A stretch of DNA of 7,495 bases from Ardenticatenales bacterium (GTDB lineage: Bacteria > Chloroflexota > Anaerolineae > Promineifilales > UBA4811). The position numbers and the translations under genes are program-made. The stretch lies in the NCBI GenBank assembly GCA_013139935.1, contig WSZX01000244.1, positions 1 to 7,495 of the forward strand, in the 5' to 3' direction. Positions 1 through 7,278 of this stretch are shown here, piece after piece. Within the stretch, counting starts at the first letter, position 1. Each line of letters starts with the position of its first letter. A model generated the notes under the pieces. That model made no database searches and was not told the origin of the DNA. It was given only the letters and a program-made list of their open reading frames with translations.

Positions 1-2
1 TG

Positions 3-758
3 CCATTGGAGGCACAGACGGAGGTAGCAAGACTGGCGCGGGTAAGGGTTGACCTGTGGCCAGACCATGACCGGCCGGAGGTGCTGGTTCTGATTACCGC
101 TGAGCTCTCAGAGGATGCAACGCTTCCGGCCACCATCCGCCTGAGACTGCCGCCCGAGGCTGGCGACCCCAGTGCGGTTGCCCATATCGATGGTGATGGC
201 CGGATGTTCAATGCCCCCTTTCAGACCCAATCCGGTGACGGCGCAACCCTGCTGACGGTCGAGACGACTGAGCCGATAGTCCGGGTGGAGTACTATTTTC
301 CGTACAGCCGTGTCGACGATACAGTGCAGTTTACCTACACCTGGCTGGGGGGAGTCGCAGCAGACGAATTGACGATCTTGGTTCAGGAACCTGCCCAGGC
401 CACCCAGGTTAGCACAGGCGCTACCTTTGAGGATGTCGGCATATCGGGAGATGGTTGGCGCTACCATCAATGGCAGGTCGGCGCAGTAGAGAAAGATGAG
501 ACCCGTTCAGCCACAGTCACCTACAACGTTCCCCCTCCCGCGCCGGCCGAGAGCTGGACAACGAGCGGATCAAACTCCTCTCCCATTGGGTACATATTGA
601 CTGCCATCTGTGGGGTGCTGATTGGTACCGGAATCGGCTGGTTCCTGGCCTCACGCCGCCGCGTCAGGATCAGGAAAGCAGCGCACTGCTCCCAATGCGG
701 TCACAGCTGCCGGCCAGGCGACCAGTTCTGTCGACAATGCGGGGCGAGGACAGGGTGA
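3..758 (+). CDS. Membrane-anchored extracytoplasmic protein with C-terminal zinc ribbon (5' partial)
   Basis: The frame is open to the left edge, so the true start is probably outside the window. A TTG at 6 is possible but has no visible ribosome binding site. Numbering from that TTG, residues 1-175 form a beta-rich, acidic region without cysteines. Residues 176-195 are a Pro/Ser/Gly-rich linker. Residues 195-215 are a single hydrophobic membrane segment, followed by an Arg/Lys-rich stretch (217-224) that fits the positive-inside rule. The C-terminus is a short zinc ribbon with Cys228, Cys231, Cys242 and Cys245 (CxxC-x10-CxxC). The inferred topology is an outside N-terminal domain and a cytosolic zinc ribbon. 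No signal peptide is present in the visible part; it may have been cut off, since the visible sequence begins just where a mature domain could start. The gene ends 13 bp before rnd on the same strand and is probably cotranscribed with it. I do not recognise a named family, and the function is unknown. Confidence 0.8.
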   Translation, partial: PLEAQTEVARLARVRVDLWPDHDRPEVLVLITAELSEDATLPATIRLRLPPEAGDPSAVAHIDGDGRMFNAPFQTQSGDGATLLTVETTEPIVRVEYYFPYSRVDDTVQFTYTWLGGVAADELTILVQEPAQATQVSTGATFEDVGISGDGWRYHQWQVGAVEKDETRSATVTYNVPPPAPAESWTTSGSNSSPIGYILTAICGVLIGTGIGWFLASRRRVRIRKAAHCSQCGHSCRPGDQFCRQCGARTG

Positions 759-771
759 TCCTCAGGCAGCG

Positions 772-1920
772 ATGAAACTCCCCCCTCCCATACTGGTCCA
801 AACCTATGCAGCCTGGCGGGAATGCCTGGTGCAGCTACGACGGTCGAGTTCGCTGGCGATTGATACCGAGTCGAACAGCTTGCACGCATACCGCGAGCAG
901 GTCTGCTTGATCCAAATCTCGACTTTGGACCAGGATTATATCATTGATCCGCTCTGTCTCCCAGATCTCGACGGCCTGGGAGAGCTGATGGCCGACCCGA
1001 CGGTGGAGAAGGTGTTCCATGCAGCCGAGTATGACATCCTTTGCCTGAAGCGGGATTTCGCCTACGCGTTTGTCAACCTGTTTGACACGATGCTGGCTTC
1101 GCGAATTCTGGGCTGGAGGAAGAACGGGTTGGCCGCCATACTGGCGCAAGAATTCGGCGTCCGAGCAAATAAACGGTACCAGCGGGCGAATTGGGGCCGC
1201 CGGCCGCTTCCGCCCGAGCAGATTGCCTATGCCCAGATGGATACCCACTACCTTCTTCCGCTTCGGGACAAAATGGCGGTCGATCTAGAAGCGGCCGGAT
1301 GGTCAGCCGCAGCTCGGGAGAGCTTTGCACGCATGGCCAAGGTGACGCCGTCCCCACGCACATCTGATTCCAATGATTTCTGGCGCCTTTTGAACGGGAG
1401 ACCACAACTCACACCGCAGCAACACGCTGTCCTGCGCGAACTATATTTCTTCCGCGACCGTGAGGCGCAGCGCCGCGACCTTCCCCCATTCAAGATACTC
1501 GGCGACCAGACGCTGGTTGAGTTGACCGAGGCGCTGCCTCATTACCCAGATGAGATGCAGGGCATCCACGGTCTGACACCACGGGTGGCCAGTCGATACG
1601 CCAGCAAGCTCATTCGCGCCGTCAAGCGTGGCATGCGCGCTGAACACCCGAAACCACCGCCGCACCGGGCCCGACCACCGAGCGTGGAGCTCGCCCGCTT
1701 TGATGCCCTTCGTGCCTGGCGCCGAGAGCGCGCGACAGGACGAGGGGTGGAGTCGGACATCATTGCCAGCAAGAAAGCCCTCTGGGAATTAGCGCACTGC
1801 AATCCGAGAACAACCGCGGAGTTGGAGAGCATCAAATCGCTGGACGTCTGGCAGCGGAATGAATACGGGCAAGAACTGATAGAACTGCTGAACCAGACAA
1901 AGGAGAGGAGATGCAACTGA
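772..1920 (+). CDS. rnd: Ribonuclease D-family 3'-5' exonuclease with tandem HRDC domains
   Basis: This is a 382-residue DEDD-superfamily exonuclease, which removes nucleotides from RNA 3' ends using two metal ions. The best-known role of RNase D is 3' maturation of tRNA precursors. All four acidic positions are visible: Asp31 and Glu33 in 'AIDTES', Asp88 in 'HAAEYD', and Asp157 in 'YAQMD'. Tyr153, four residues before Asp157, marks the DEDDy subtype. The exonuclease domain covers about residues 5-185. Two HRDC domains follow, about 212-290 and 305-375, separated by a Pro/Arg-rich linker; they are expected to bind the substrate. Length and layout match bacterial RNase D. The start at 772 is chosen because homology begins there and it clears the previous gene; the frame stays open upstream to 622 inside that gene, but that stretch looks like a shadow. 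The ribosome binding site is weak (AGG at 764-766). The 3' end overlaps the next gene by 10 bp, implying translational coupling. Confidence 0.93.
   Translation: MKLPPPILVQTYAAWRECLVQLRRSSSLAIDTESNSLHAYREQVCLIQISTLDQDYIIDPLCLPDLDGLGELMADPTVEKVFHAAEYDILCLKRDFAYAFVNLFDTMLASRILGWRKNGLAAILAQEFGVRANKRYQRANWGRRPLPPEQIAYAQMDTHYLLPLRDKMAVDLEAAGWSAAARESFARMAKVTPSPRTSDSNDFWRLLNGRPQLTPQQHAVLRELYFFRDREAQRRDLPPFKILGDQTLVELTEALPHYPDEMQGIHGLTPRVASRYASKLIRAVKRGMRAEHPKPPPHRARPPSVELARFDALRAWRRERATGRGVESDIIASKKALWELAHCNPRTTAELESIKSLDVWQRNEYGQELIELLNQTKERRCN
1901..1910 (+). promoter_or_regulatory. Ribosome binding site for the beta-CASP nuclease gene
   Basis: A purine-rich AGGAGAGGAG lies directly before the ATG at 1911, inside the final codons of rnd. 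The AGGAG at 1901-1905 sits 5 nt from the ATG. It is the strongest Shine-Dalgarno match at any start in this window. It fixes the start of the downstream gene and hence its 10-bp overlap with rnd. Confidence 0.75.
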
Positions 1921-3308
1921 CCTTTCACGGAGGTGTGCGGACCGTCACTGGATCGCAACACTTGCTGAAAGTCAATGGGATCCGCATCTTGCTGGATTGT
2001 GGCCTGTTTCAAGGTAAACGCAGACAGGCTATTGAACGAAACCAGCGGCTGCCTTATGACCCCTGCCAGGTTGATGTCGTGATTCTCTCCCACGCCCACA
2101 TAGACCACTCGGGGAATATCCCCAGCCTGGTCAAGGGCGGATTCGGGGGCGACATCCTGTGCACCTTTGCCACGCGTGACCTGTGCGCCGCGATGCTGCG
2201 GGACTCTGCCTACATCCAGCAGCGCGACGCAGAGTACATCAACAAAAAGCGGGCCCGGGCTGGGGAGCCACCTGTGGAACCCATCTACTCAATGAAGGAT
2301 GCGGTCCAGTCCCTGAAGCATTTTCTGGCAATCGGCTACGAGCGACCGTACCATATTACACCGGACATCACACTAACCTTTTTCGACGCCGGCCATATTC
2401 TTGGCTCCACGATTGTTGTGCTCGATATCACAGAAGGACATGGACCATCGCGCCGACTGGTATTCAGCGGCGATTTAGGCCGGCCGAACCGCCCTATCCT
2501 CCAGGATCCTACACCTGTCGAAGAAGCAGACATCCTGCTCATTGAATCGACCTATGGCACGCGCCTGCACGAGTCCGTACCCGAAGCGGAGCGTGAACTG
2601 GAGCGGATCATCGCAGAGACTTGCCGGCGCGGAGGCAAGGTGATAGTGCCCGCATTTGCTGTTGGCCGGACGCAAGAGCTCGTGTACCACCTCCACCGGC
2701 TGCAGATACGGGGCGATATCCCATCCGATTTGCGCGTCTTTGTGGATAGTCCGCTTGCCATTGACGTGACCAGCATCTTTCGCCTTCACCCAGAGTGCTA
2801 CGATGAGGAAGTGAGCCAGTTCCTCATCGAGTCAGGTGACCCGTTTGGCTTTGGGAAACTCCGCTACACCCGTTCGGTGGAGGCAAGCAAAGAGATCAAT
2901 ACCCTGCGGGAACCGGCTGTCATCATCAGCGCCTCCGGCATGTGCGAGGCCGGCCGGATTCAGCACCACCTGAAAAACAGCGTCCAGGATCCAAACAACA
3001 CCATCCTCATCGTGGGTTGGCAGGCGCCGCATACTCTCGGCCGGCGGATTGTGGAAAAGAAATCGGTCGTCAGGATCTTTGGCCAGGAGTACCGGTTGAA
3101 TGCCCGAGTTGAGGTTATCAACGGGTTCAGCGCACATGCTGACCGCGAGGAACTCATTGGCTGGGCCAACGCCATGAAGCGAAAGCCGGAGCATGTCTTT
3201 GTGGTTCACGGCGAAGAAGGAGCCTCAGAGGCACTTGCAGGCACCCTGCGACAGCAGGGGTTTCCCCGCACGTACGTCCCCCAACTGCACGAATCTTTTA
3301 CAGTTTGA
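1911..3308 (+). CDS. Metallo-beta-lactamase/beta-CASP ribonuclease (CPSF/YSH1-like)
   Basis: This 465-residue protein is a full-length member of the MBL-fold beta-CASP nuclease group (YSH1/CPSF73-like; bacterial homologue TTHA0252), which hydrolyses RNA with two zinc ions. All core motifs are intact. The zinc-binding HxHxDH is His61, His63, Asp65 and His66 in 'SHAHIDHSG'. His162 ('DAGHILGS') and Asp188 ('FSGDLG') complete the MBL metal site. Motif A is Glu212 in 'IESTYG', motif B His409 in 'FSAHAD', and motif C His433 in 'VVHGEE'. The beta-CASP cap spans roughly 210-390 and includes 'VPAFAVGRTQEL' and 'SGMCEAGRIQHH'. There is no signal peptide, so it is cytosolic. Its position overlapping rnd suggests joint expression and a role in RNA turnover or maturation; the substrate and the endo- versus exonuclease mode cannot be read from sequence. 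It is shorter than RNase J and lacks an RNase J-type C-terminal domain. Confidence 0.93.
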   Translation: MQLTFHGGVRTVTGSQHLLKVNGIRILLDCGLFQGKRRQAIERNQRLPYDPCQVDVVILSHAHIDHSGNIPSLVKGGFGGDILCTFATRDLCAAMLRDSAYIQQRDAEYINKKRARAGEPPVEPIYSMKDAVQSLKHFLAIGYERPYHITPDITLTFFDAGHILGSTIVVLDITEGHGPSRRLVFSGDLGRPNRPILQDPTPVEEADILLIESTYGTRLHESVPEAERELERIIAETCRRGGKVIVPAFAVGRTQELVYHLHRLQIRGDIPSDLRVFVDSPLAIDVTSIFRLHPECYDEEVSQFLIESGDPFGFGKLRYTRSVEASKEINTLREPAVIISASGMCEAGRIQHHLKNSVQDPNNTILIVGWQAPHTLGRRIVEKKSVVRIFGQEYRLNARVEVINGFSAHADREELIGWANAMKRKPEHVFVVHGEEGASEALAGTLRQQGFPRTYVPQLHESFTV

Positions 3309-3325
3309 TTCGTGCGTGCTATAAT
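3297..3325 (+). promoter_or_regulatory. Sigma70-type promoter of tRNA-Ser
   Basis: The -35 box TTTACA (3297-3302, five of six consensus bases) and a perfect -10 box TATAAT (3320-3325) are separated by 17 bp. A TG at 3317-3318 also makes it an extended -10 promoter. Initiation is expected near 3332, giving a 5' leader of only about six bases before the mature tRNA at 3338. The -35 box lies within the last codons of the beta-CASP gene, whose stop codon is at 3306-3308. Confidence 0.87.
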
Positions 3326-3337
3326 GTAAACGGTTGC

Positions 3338-3428
3338 GGAGGGGTGCCAGAGCGGCCGAATGGGGCGGTCTCGAAAACCGTTGTGGCTCCAAGAGTCACC
3401 GTGGGTTCGAATCCCACCCCCTCCGCCA
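3338..3428 (+). tRNA. tRNA-Ser(CGA) with encoded CCA
   Basis: The sequence folds as a class II tRNA. The acceptor stem is GGAGGGG (3338-3344) pairing with CCCCTCC (3418-3424), followed by discriminator G3425 and an encoded CCA (3426-3428). The anticodon stem is 3365-3369 with 3377-3381 (outer pair G-U), with loop CTCGAAA and anticodon CGA at 3372-3374, reading UCG codons. The long variable arm typical of serine tRNA is GTGGCTC/GAGTCAC (3383-3389 with 3393-3399, one G-U pair) with a 3-nt loop. The T stem is GTGGG/CCCAC (3401-3405 with 3413-3417) with loop TTCGAAT. Serine identity follows from the anticodon, the long variable arm and G73. It has its own promoter immediately upstream. No T-rich terminator hairpin is visible downstream. 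Confidence 0.98.
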
Positions 3429-3449
3429 TTCGAGTAAGCCAGGCCCAGA

Positions 3450-5657
3450 TCAGGGGGTTGCCTTTTCCCCAGACAACCGCCAGTCCAGGGCGCTGTGGCG
3501 CCGGCTCACTTTGCTGTTGCGCACCGCCACAGCGATCGCTTTCTTGGTGCCCACGAGAACTACCAAACGCCGTGCTCGCGTCACAGCTGTATAGAGTAGA
3601 TTGCGTTGGAGCATCAGATAGTGCTGCATCGTCATCGGAATGACCACAGCCGGATATTCGCTACCCTGGGCCTTGTGCACGCTAGTGGCAAAGGCGTGTA
3701 CGACTTGATCGAGATCCATCCAGTCGTACACCACAGTTCGGCCCTCGAAATCGACCACCACCGTCTGTTCCACCCGATCCAACACGGCCAGCCGGCCGAT
3801 GTCACCGTTATAGACACCCTTTTCATAGTTGTTCCGAGTCTGCATCAGCCGGTCGCCTACGCGAAGCGTCCGGCCTCCCATTCGACGTTCCGGCCGATTC
3901 GGGGCAGGCGGGTTTAGCGCCTCTTGCAGCATCTCATTCAGGTTCGTCACCCCCATGCTGCCCCGGTACATTGGAGAGAGCACCTGAATGTCGCGTGATG
4001 GGTCCAGGTTGAACTTGCGTGGAATTCGATTCTTGACCACGTCCACCAACAACACGGCCGCCTTGTCGGGATCCGATTGCAGGAACAGAAAAAAGTCCTG
4101 CGCCGATCTGGGCGTCCGGGGCAGCCACCCCTGATTGATTCGGTGGGCATTGGTAACAATCAAACTGTCTTGCGCCTGACGAAAGATGACATCCAATCGG
4201 GTAACGGCCGGCAGACCTGATGCGATGATGTCGCGCAGCACGTCACCCGCACCGACAGAGGGTAACTGGTCCACGTCTCCCACCAAGAGGAGATGACTGC
4301 GCGGGTCAACTGCCTTGAGCAGATTGTTGGTGAGCACCAAGTCAAGCATTGAAGCCTCGTCCACAATCACCATATCCACATCCAGTGGATTCTCCTCATT
4401 GCGCTCGAACCCACCGGCCGGCGAGTATCCCAGCAAGCGGTGTATCGTTTTCGCAGGGTGCCCGGTCGCCTCACTCAACCGCTTTGCGGCCCGTCCAGTG
4501 GGGGAGGCAAGCGCGAAGCTACAATGACTCCTCCTGAGCATCTCAGTGAGCACCCGCAATATGGTAGTCTTGCCAGTGCCCGGTCCACCGGTCAGGACCG
4601 ACACCTTGTGTGTCAGCCCAGCCTCAATCGCCTGCCGTTGCTGCGGAGACAATTCTAGATCGCCTGTGTGGCGCACACGTGGATTCGCACGCAATCGCTG
4701 CAGCCGCGAACCCGCTGTGTTCATCATCCGCCGCAGCCGATTCGTCACCCCCACCTCGCAGTAGTAAAACGGCGTCAGGTATACTGCGTTCTCTTTTCTC
4801 TCTTGGGTTATGGTCTCAGTCTTGACCTGATCCAGTGCCTCTAGCCGTGTCACTGCGTACTCGACCTTTTCTTCCTTCACCTCCAACAACTCGGCTGCCT
4901 TCGTCGCCAGCTCTGCCTGCGGTACGTACACATGCCCCTCGTCCGCTTGCTTGTTGAGGGTGTACACCACGCCGGCCTCAATACGTGATGGCGCATCGGC
5001 CGGCAGCCCCATGTCGCGGGCGATCTTGTCGGCCGTTTTGAACCCTATCCCCCAGATATCGCGCGCCAGTCGGTACGGCTCCGACTCTAGCACGTCCACA
5101 GCCGCATCTCCATATTGCTTGAATATCTTGACCGCCAGCCGGGTGGTCACTCCGTGGGATTGCAGGAGAATCATGACCTCTTTGATCGCTTTCTGCTCCT
5201 CCCAGGCGGCCGCGACTTGCTGAACCCGCCTGGCCCCGATGCCCAGTACCTCCCGCAAACGCTCGGGATTGGATTCAATCACATCCAGCGTCTTGGCGCC
5301 GAACCTGCGCACAATCCTCTCCGCCATCACCGGCCCAATTCCACGGATCATGCCTGAGCCGAGATAGCGGCGTAGCCCCTCGATATTTGCAGGCAGCGTC
5401 TGCTCGCAGCTTTCCGAGCGGAACTGGCGCCCGTGTTTGGGGTGAGTCATCCAGCGACCGGTCAGTTTGAGGGATTCGCCGGGGTTGAGCTCCGGCAGTT
5501 CCCCCACTACCGTAACGAGCCCATCCCTCCTGGCTGCCCCGGGTGGAACGAGATGGCGCTGAGCCGGCTTGAGCCGGATAACGCTGAACCCGGTCTCTCC
5601 AGCATAGTACGTAATCCTCTCAACCGAGCCCTTGAGCGTCTCGTTCACGTCACCCAC
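3450..5657 (-). CDS. recD2: RecD2-type SF1B DNA helicase (RecD/TraA family)
   Basis: This 735-residue protein is an ATP-dependent 5'-3' DNA helicase of the RecD2/YrrC family, which acts without RecBC in DNA repair and fork protection. In order it has: an N-terminal OB-like region (about 5-90); tandem helix-hairpin-helix segments (about 95-220, e.g. 'LGIGARRV' and 'IWGIGFKTADKIA'); and the helicase core from about 335. Helicase motifs are Walker A 'GGPGTGKTT' (357-365, Lys363), 'VDEAS' (432-436), motif III 'GDVDQLPSVGAG' (460-471), motif IV 'FRQAQ' (492-496), motif V 'HKAQGSEY' (661-668) and motif VI 'YTAVTRAR' (689-696). No RecB-type nuclease motif is present. Length matches the family. The GTG at 5657 overlaps the murJ stop by 8 bp; a second in-frame GTG at 5648 would give 732 residues beginning just before the conserved 'LKGSVERIT', and is about equally likely. 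Neither has a strong ribosome binding site. It is cotranscribed with murJ and converges on the tRNA gene. Confidence 0.95.
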   Translation of the reverse strand: MGDVNETLKGSVERITYYAGETGFSVIRLKPAQRHLVPPGAARRDGLVTVVGELPELNPGESLKLTGRWMTHPKHGRQFRSESCEQTLPANIEGLRRYLGSGMIRGIGPVMAERIVRRFGAKTLDVIESNPERLREVLGIGARRVQQVAAAWEEQKAIKEVMILLQSHGVTTRLAVKIFKQYGDAAVDVLESEPYRLARDIWGIGFKTADKIARDMGLPADAPSRIEAGVVYTLNKQADEGHVYVPQAELATKAAELLEVKEEKVEYAVTRLEALDQVKTETITQERKENAVYLTPFYYCEVGVTNRLRRMMNTAGSRLQRLRANPRVRHTGDLELSPQQRQAIEAGLTHKVSVLTGGPGTGKTTILRVLTEMLRRSHCSFALASPTGRAAKRLSEATGHPAKTIHRLLGYSPAGGFERNEENPLDVDMVIVDEASMLDLVLTNNLLKAVDPRSHLLLVGDVDQLPSVGAGDVLRDIIASGLPAVTRLDVIFRQAQDSLIVTNAHRINQGWLPRTPRSAQDFFLFLQSDPDKAAVLLVDVVKNRIPRKFNLDPSRDIQVLSPMYRGSMGVTNLNEMLQEALNPPAPNRPERRMGGRTLRVGDRLMQTRNNYEKGVYNGDIGRLAVLDRVEQTVVVDFEGRTVVYDWMDLDQVVHAFATSVHKAQGSEYPAVVIPMTMQHYLMLQRNLLYTAVTRARRLVVLVGTKKAIAVAVRNSKVSRRHSALDWRLSGEKATP

Positions 5658-7218
5658 GTCTGCGCCAAAGCGCTCTGCGCACTATGCGCAACTCGTCCAT
5701 CCGCAGCAGGGCGGTCAAGCCTACATAGACAACCGCCCCAAGCCCAACCCCGATTCCGGCAAGCAACAGGGCTGACCCGTCGGGCCAGAGCGATAACCAG
5801 AGATGGAGCGCTGCGCCCATCCCGGCAGTTGCCAGTCCGACCTGGGCTAACCCGGCCAGCAACCACCTGCCCTCAATGCCTCCTATCCGGCGGTTTAGCA
5901 GCCAGAGCAGCCATCCCGTCTCCGCTAAGGTCGCCAGCGAGTTGGCTAGCGCCAACCCTCCATGGGGCATCCACCCATGCGCAGCAAAGAACCGGCTCAA
6001 GCCAATGCTGAGAAGAACGTTGAGCGCCATCGCTCCACTTCCCACCAATACCGGCGTCTTGGTATCGTGCAGTGCGTAAAAGGCGCGGACCACGATTTCC
6101 AGGCCGGTATGTCCTGCCAGCCCAACAGCAAAAAACGCCAGCGCCCAGGCGACACTGGCAGTGGACTCGTCAGTGAATGCACCCCGTTGAAACAGCAGTC
6201 GGGTGATGGGCACACGCAGAATCAACAGCCCGGCCGAGGCCGGCAGAGCTAGATACCACACACCGCGTAGCGTGGAGGCCAGTGTCCGCCGAAGCGCGTT
6301 TATCTCCCCCTTGCCCACAAGCTCGGCAAAGGTGGGAAAGGCGGCGATCCCTACAGCCTGCGCCACCACGCCTAATGGCAGCAACATCACTCGCATGGCA
6401 TAGTCGAGCGCGCTGACCGCCCCTTCGCCAAAAGCGGAGGCTAGATTCGTGTTGACCCAAAAGTTAACTCTGGTCACCGCCAGCCCCAGCACCCGCGGTG
6501 CCATGAGTCTCATCACCTGTCTCACCGGCGAACTGCTCTGGGCTAACCCCAGACTAACTGTATAGCAGGCCCCCCGGCCGCGCAGCCCCGGCAACTGCAC
6601 CAGCAGATGCAGCACCGCTCCGACCACTATGCCAACCGCGAGTCCATGGACGCCCATCGCAGGGGAGAGCAGCACGGCTCCGGCGATGATGCCCAAGTTG
6701 TAGAGAATGGGAGAGATCGCCGGCAATAAAAAGTGCTGGTGCGCATTCAGGATCCCCATCAGCAGCCCACTGACGCTGAAAACGACAGTAGCGACGAGCA
6801 TGACCCTCAGTAGTCGGGCTGTCAGCAACTGACCTACCGCCGACATCTCTGGGGCCAGCAACTGTGAAACGATGGGGTGAGCAAAGGCACCCGCCAGGAT
6901 GGAAAGCAAGGCGACAACCAGGAAAATGAGATTGGCTACCTGGCTGGCTAGTCGCCAAGCTCCAGGCCGGTCACCCTTGGCAAGCAGGCCAGAAAAAACG
7001 GGGATAAATGCAGAGGCGAGCGCTCCACCGGCAACCACCAGGTAGAGCGTCTCGGTGATCACGTTGGCGGCCGCAAAGGCATCCATCTCCATGGAGGTGC
7101 CAAATAGATGCCCCACGATCATCTGCCGCACCAGCCCCAGCAGGCGGGCACACATCGTGGCGACCATCACAATGCCGGCCGCGCGGACAATCCGAGTCTC
7201 CGGACGGTGATCTGCCAT
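5650..7218 (-). CDS. murJ: Lipid II flippase MurJ (MOP/MVF superfamily)
   Basis: This 522-residue, very hydrophobic protein has about 14 predicted membrane segments and belongs to the MurJ/MviN family, which moves lipid II across the cytoplasmic membrane for peptidoglycan synthesis. Recognisable features are the N-terminal 'ARLLGLVRQMIVGHLFG' (24-40), 'AGGALASAFIPVFSG' (63-77), 'ILNAHQHFLLPAISPILYN' (156-174), 'RVMLLPLGVVAQAVGIAAFP' (276-295), 'LLFQRGAFT' (341-349) and 'FYALHDTKTPV' (380-390). Comparing with E. coli MurJ from memory, cavity arginines 18, 24 and 270 correspond to Arg25, Arg31 and Arg276, whereas Arg52 corresponds to Tyr59. The ATG at 7218 follows a weak AGG four bases upstream. 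It is first in a two-gene unit with recD2. A general polysaccharide or lipid flippase of the same superfamily is possible, but length and motifs favour MurJ. Confidence 0.93.
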   Translation of the reverse strand: MADHRPETRIVRAAGIVMVATMCARLLGLVRQMIVGHLFGTSMEMDAFAAANVITETLYLVVAGGALASAFIPVFSGLLAKGDRPGAWRLASQVANLIFLVVALLSILAGAFAHPIVSQLLAPEMSAVGQLLTARLLRVMLVATVVFSVSGLLMGILNAHQHFLLPAISPILYNLGIIAGAVLLSPAMGVHGLAVGIVVGAVLHLLVQLPGLRGRGACYTVSLGLAQSSSPVRQVMRLMAPRVLGLAVTRVNFWVNTNLASAFGEGAVSALDYAMRVMLLPLGVVAQAVGIAAFPTFAELVGKGEINALRRTLASTLRGVWYLALPASAGLLILRVPITRLLFQRGAFTDESTASVAWALAFFAVGLAGHTGLEIVVRAFYALHDTKTPVLVGSGAMALNVLLSIGLSRFFAAHGWMPHGGLALANSLATLAETGWLLWLLNRRIGGIEGRWLLAGLAQVGLATAGMGAALHLWLSLWPDGSALLLAGIGVGLGAVVYVGLTALLRMDELRIVRRALWRRRG

Positions 7219-7278
7219 TCGACCTGTCTTCAGCCATCAATAGTCTGTGTGCAGTCAGATCTGCGACGCCTGGAGCCG

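Noticed and set aside
622..771. Upstream extension of the rnd frame to an ATG at 622
   Set aside because: It would overlap the preceding gene by 137 bp, and its Ser/Ala/Gly-rich residues look like an out-of-frame reading of the membrane segment and zinc ribbon. RNase D homology begins at 772.
1542..2108. Minus-strand open frame of 188 codons
   Set aside because: It is antisense to the well-supported rnd and beta-CASP genes and has no family features.
3428..3475. Possible tRNA terminator just after the CCA end
   Set aside because: Only a weak G-run/C-run pairing (about 3452-3470) is seen, with the T-run inside the loop, and the sequence is explained as recD2 coding.
3305..3643. Plus-strand open frame of 112 codons
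   Set aside because: It reads through the tRNA-Ser gene and then antisense to recD2. Its product looks like translated tRNA and antisense sequence.
5433..6011. Plus-strand open frame of 192 codons
   Set aside because: It is antisense to recD2 and murJ, with an Arg/Pro/Ser-rich composition typical of shadow frames in GC-rich DNA and no recognisable domain.
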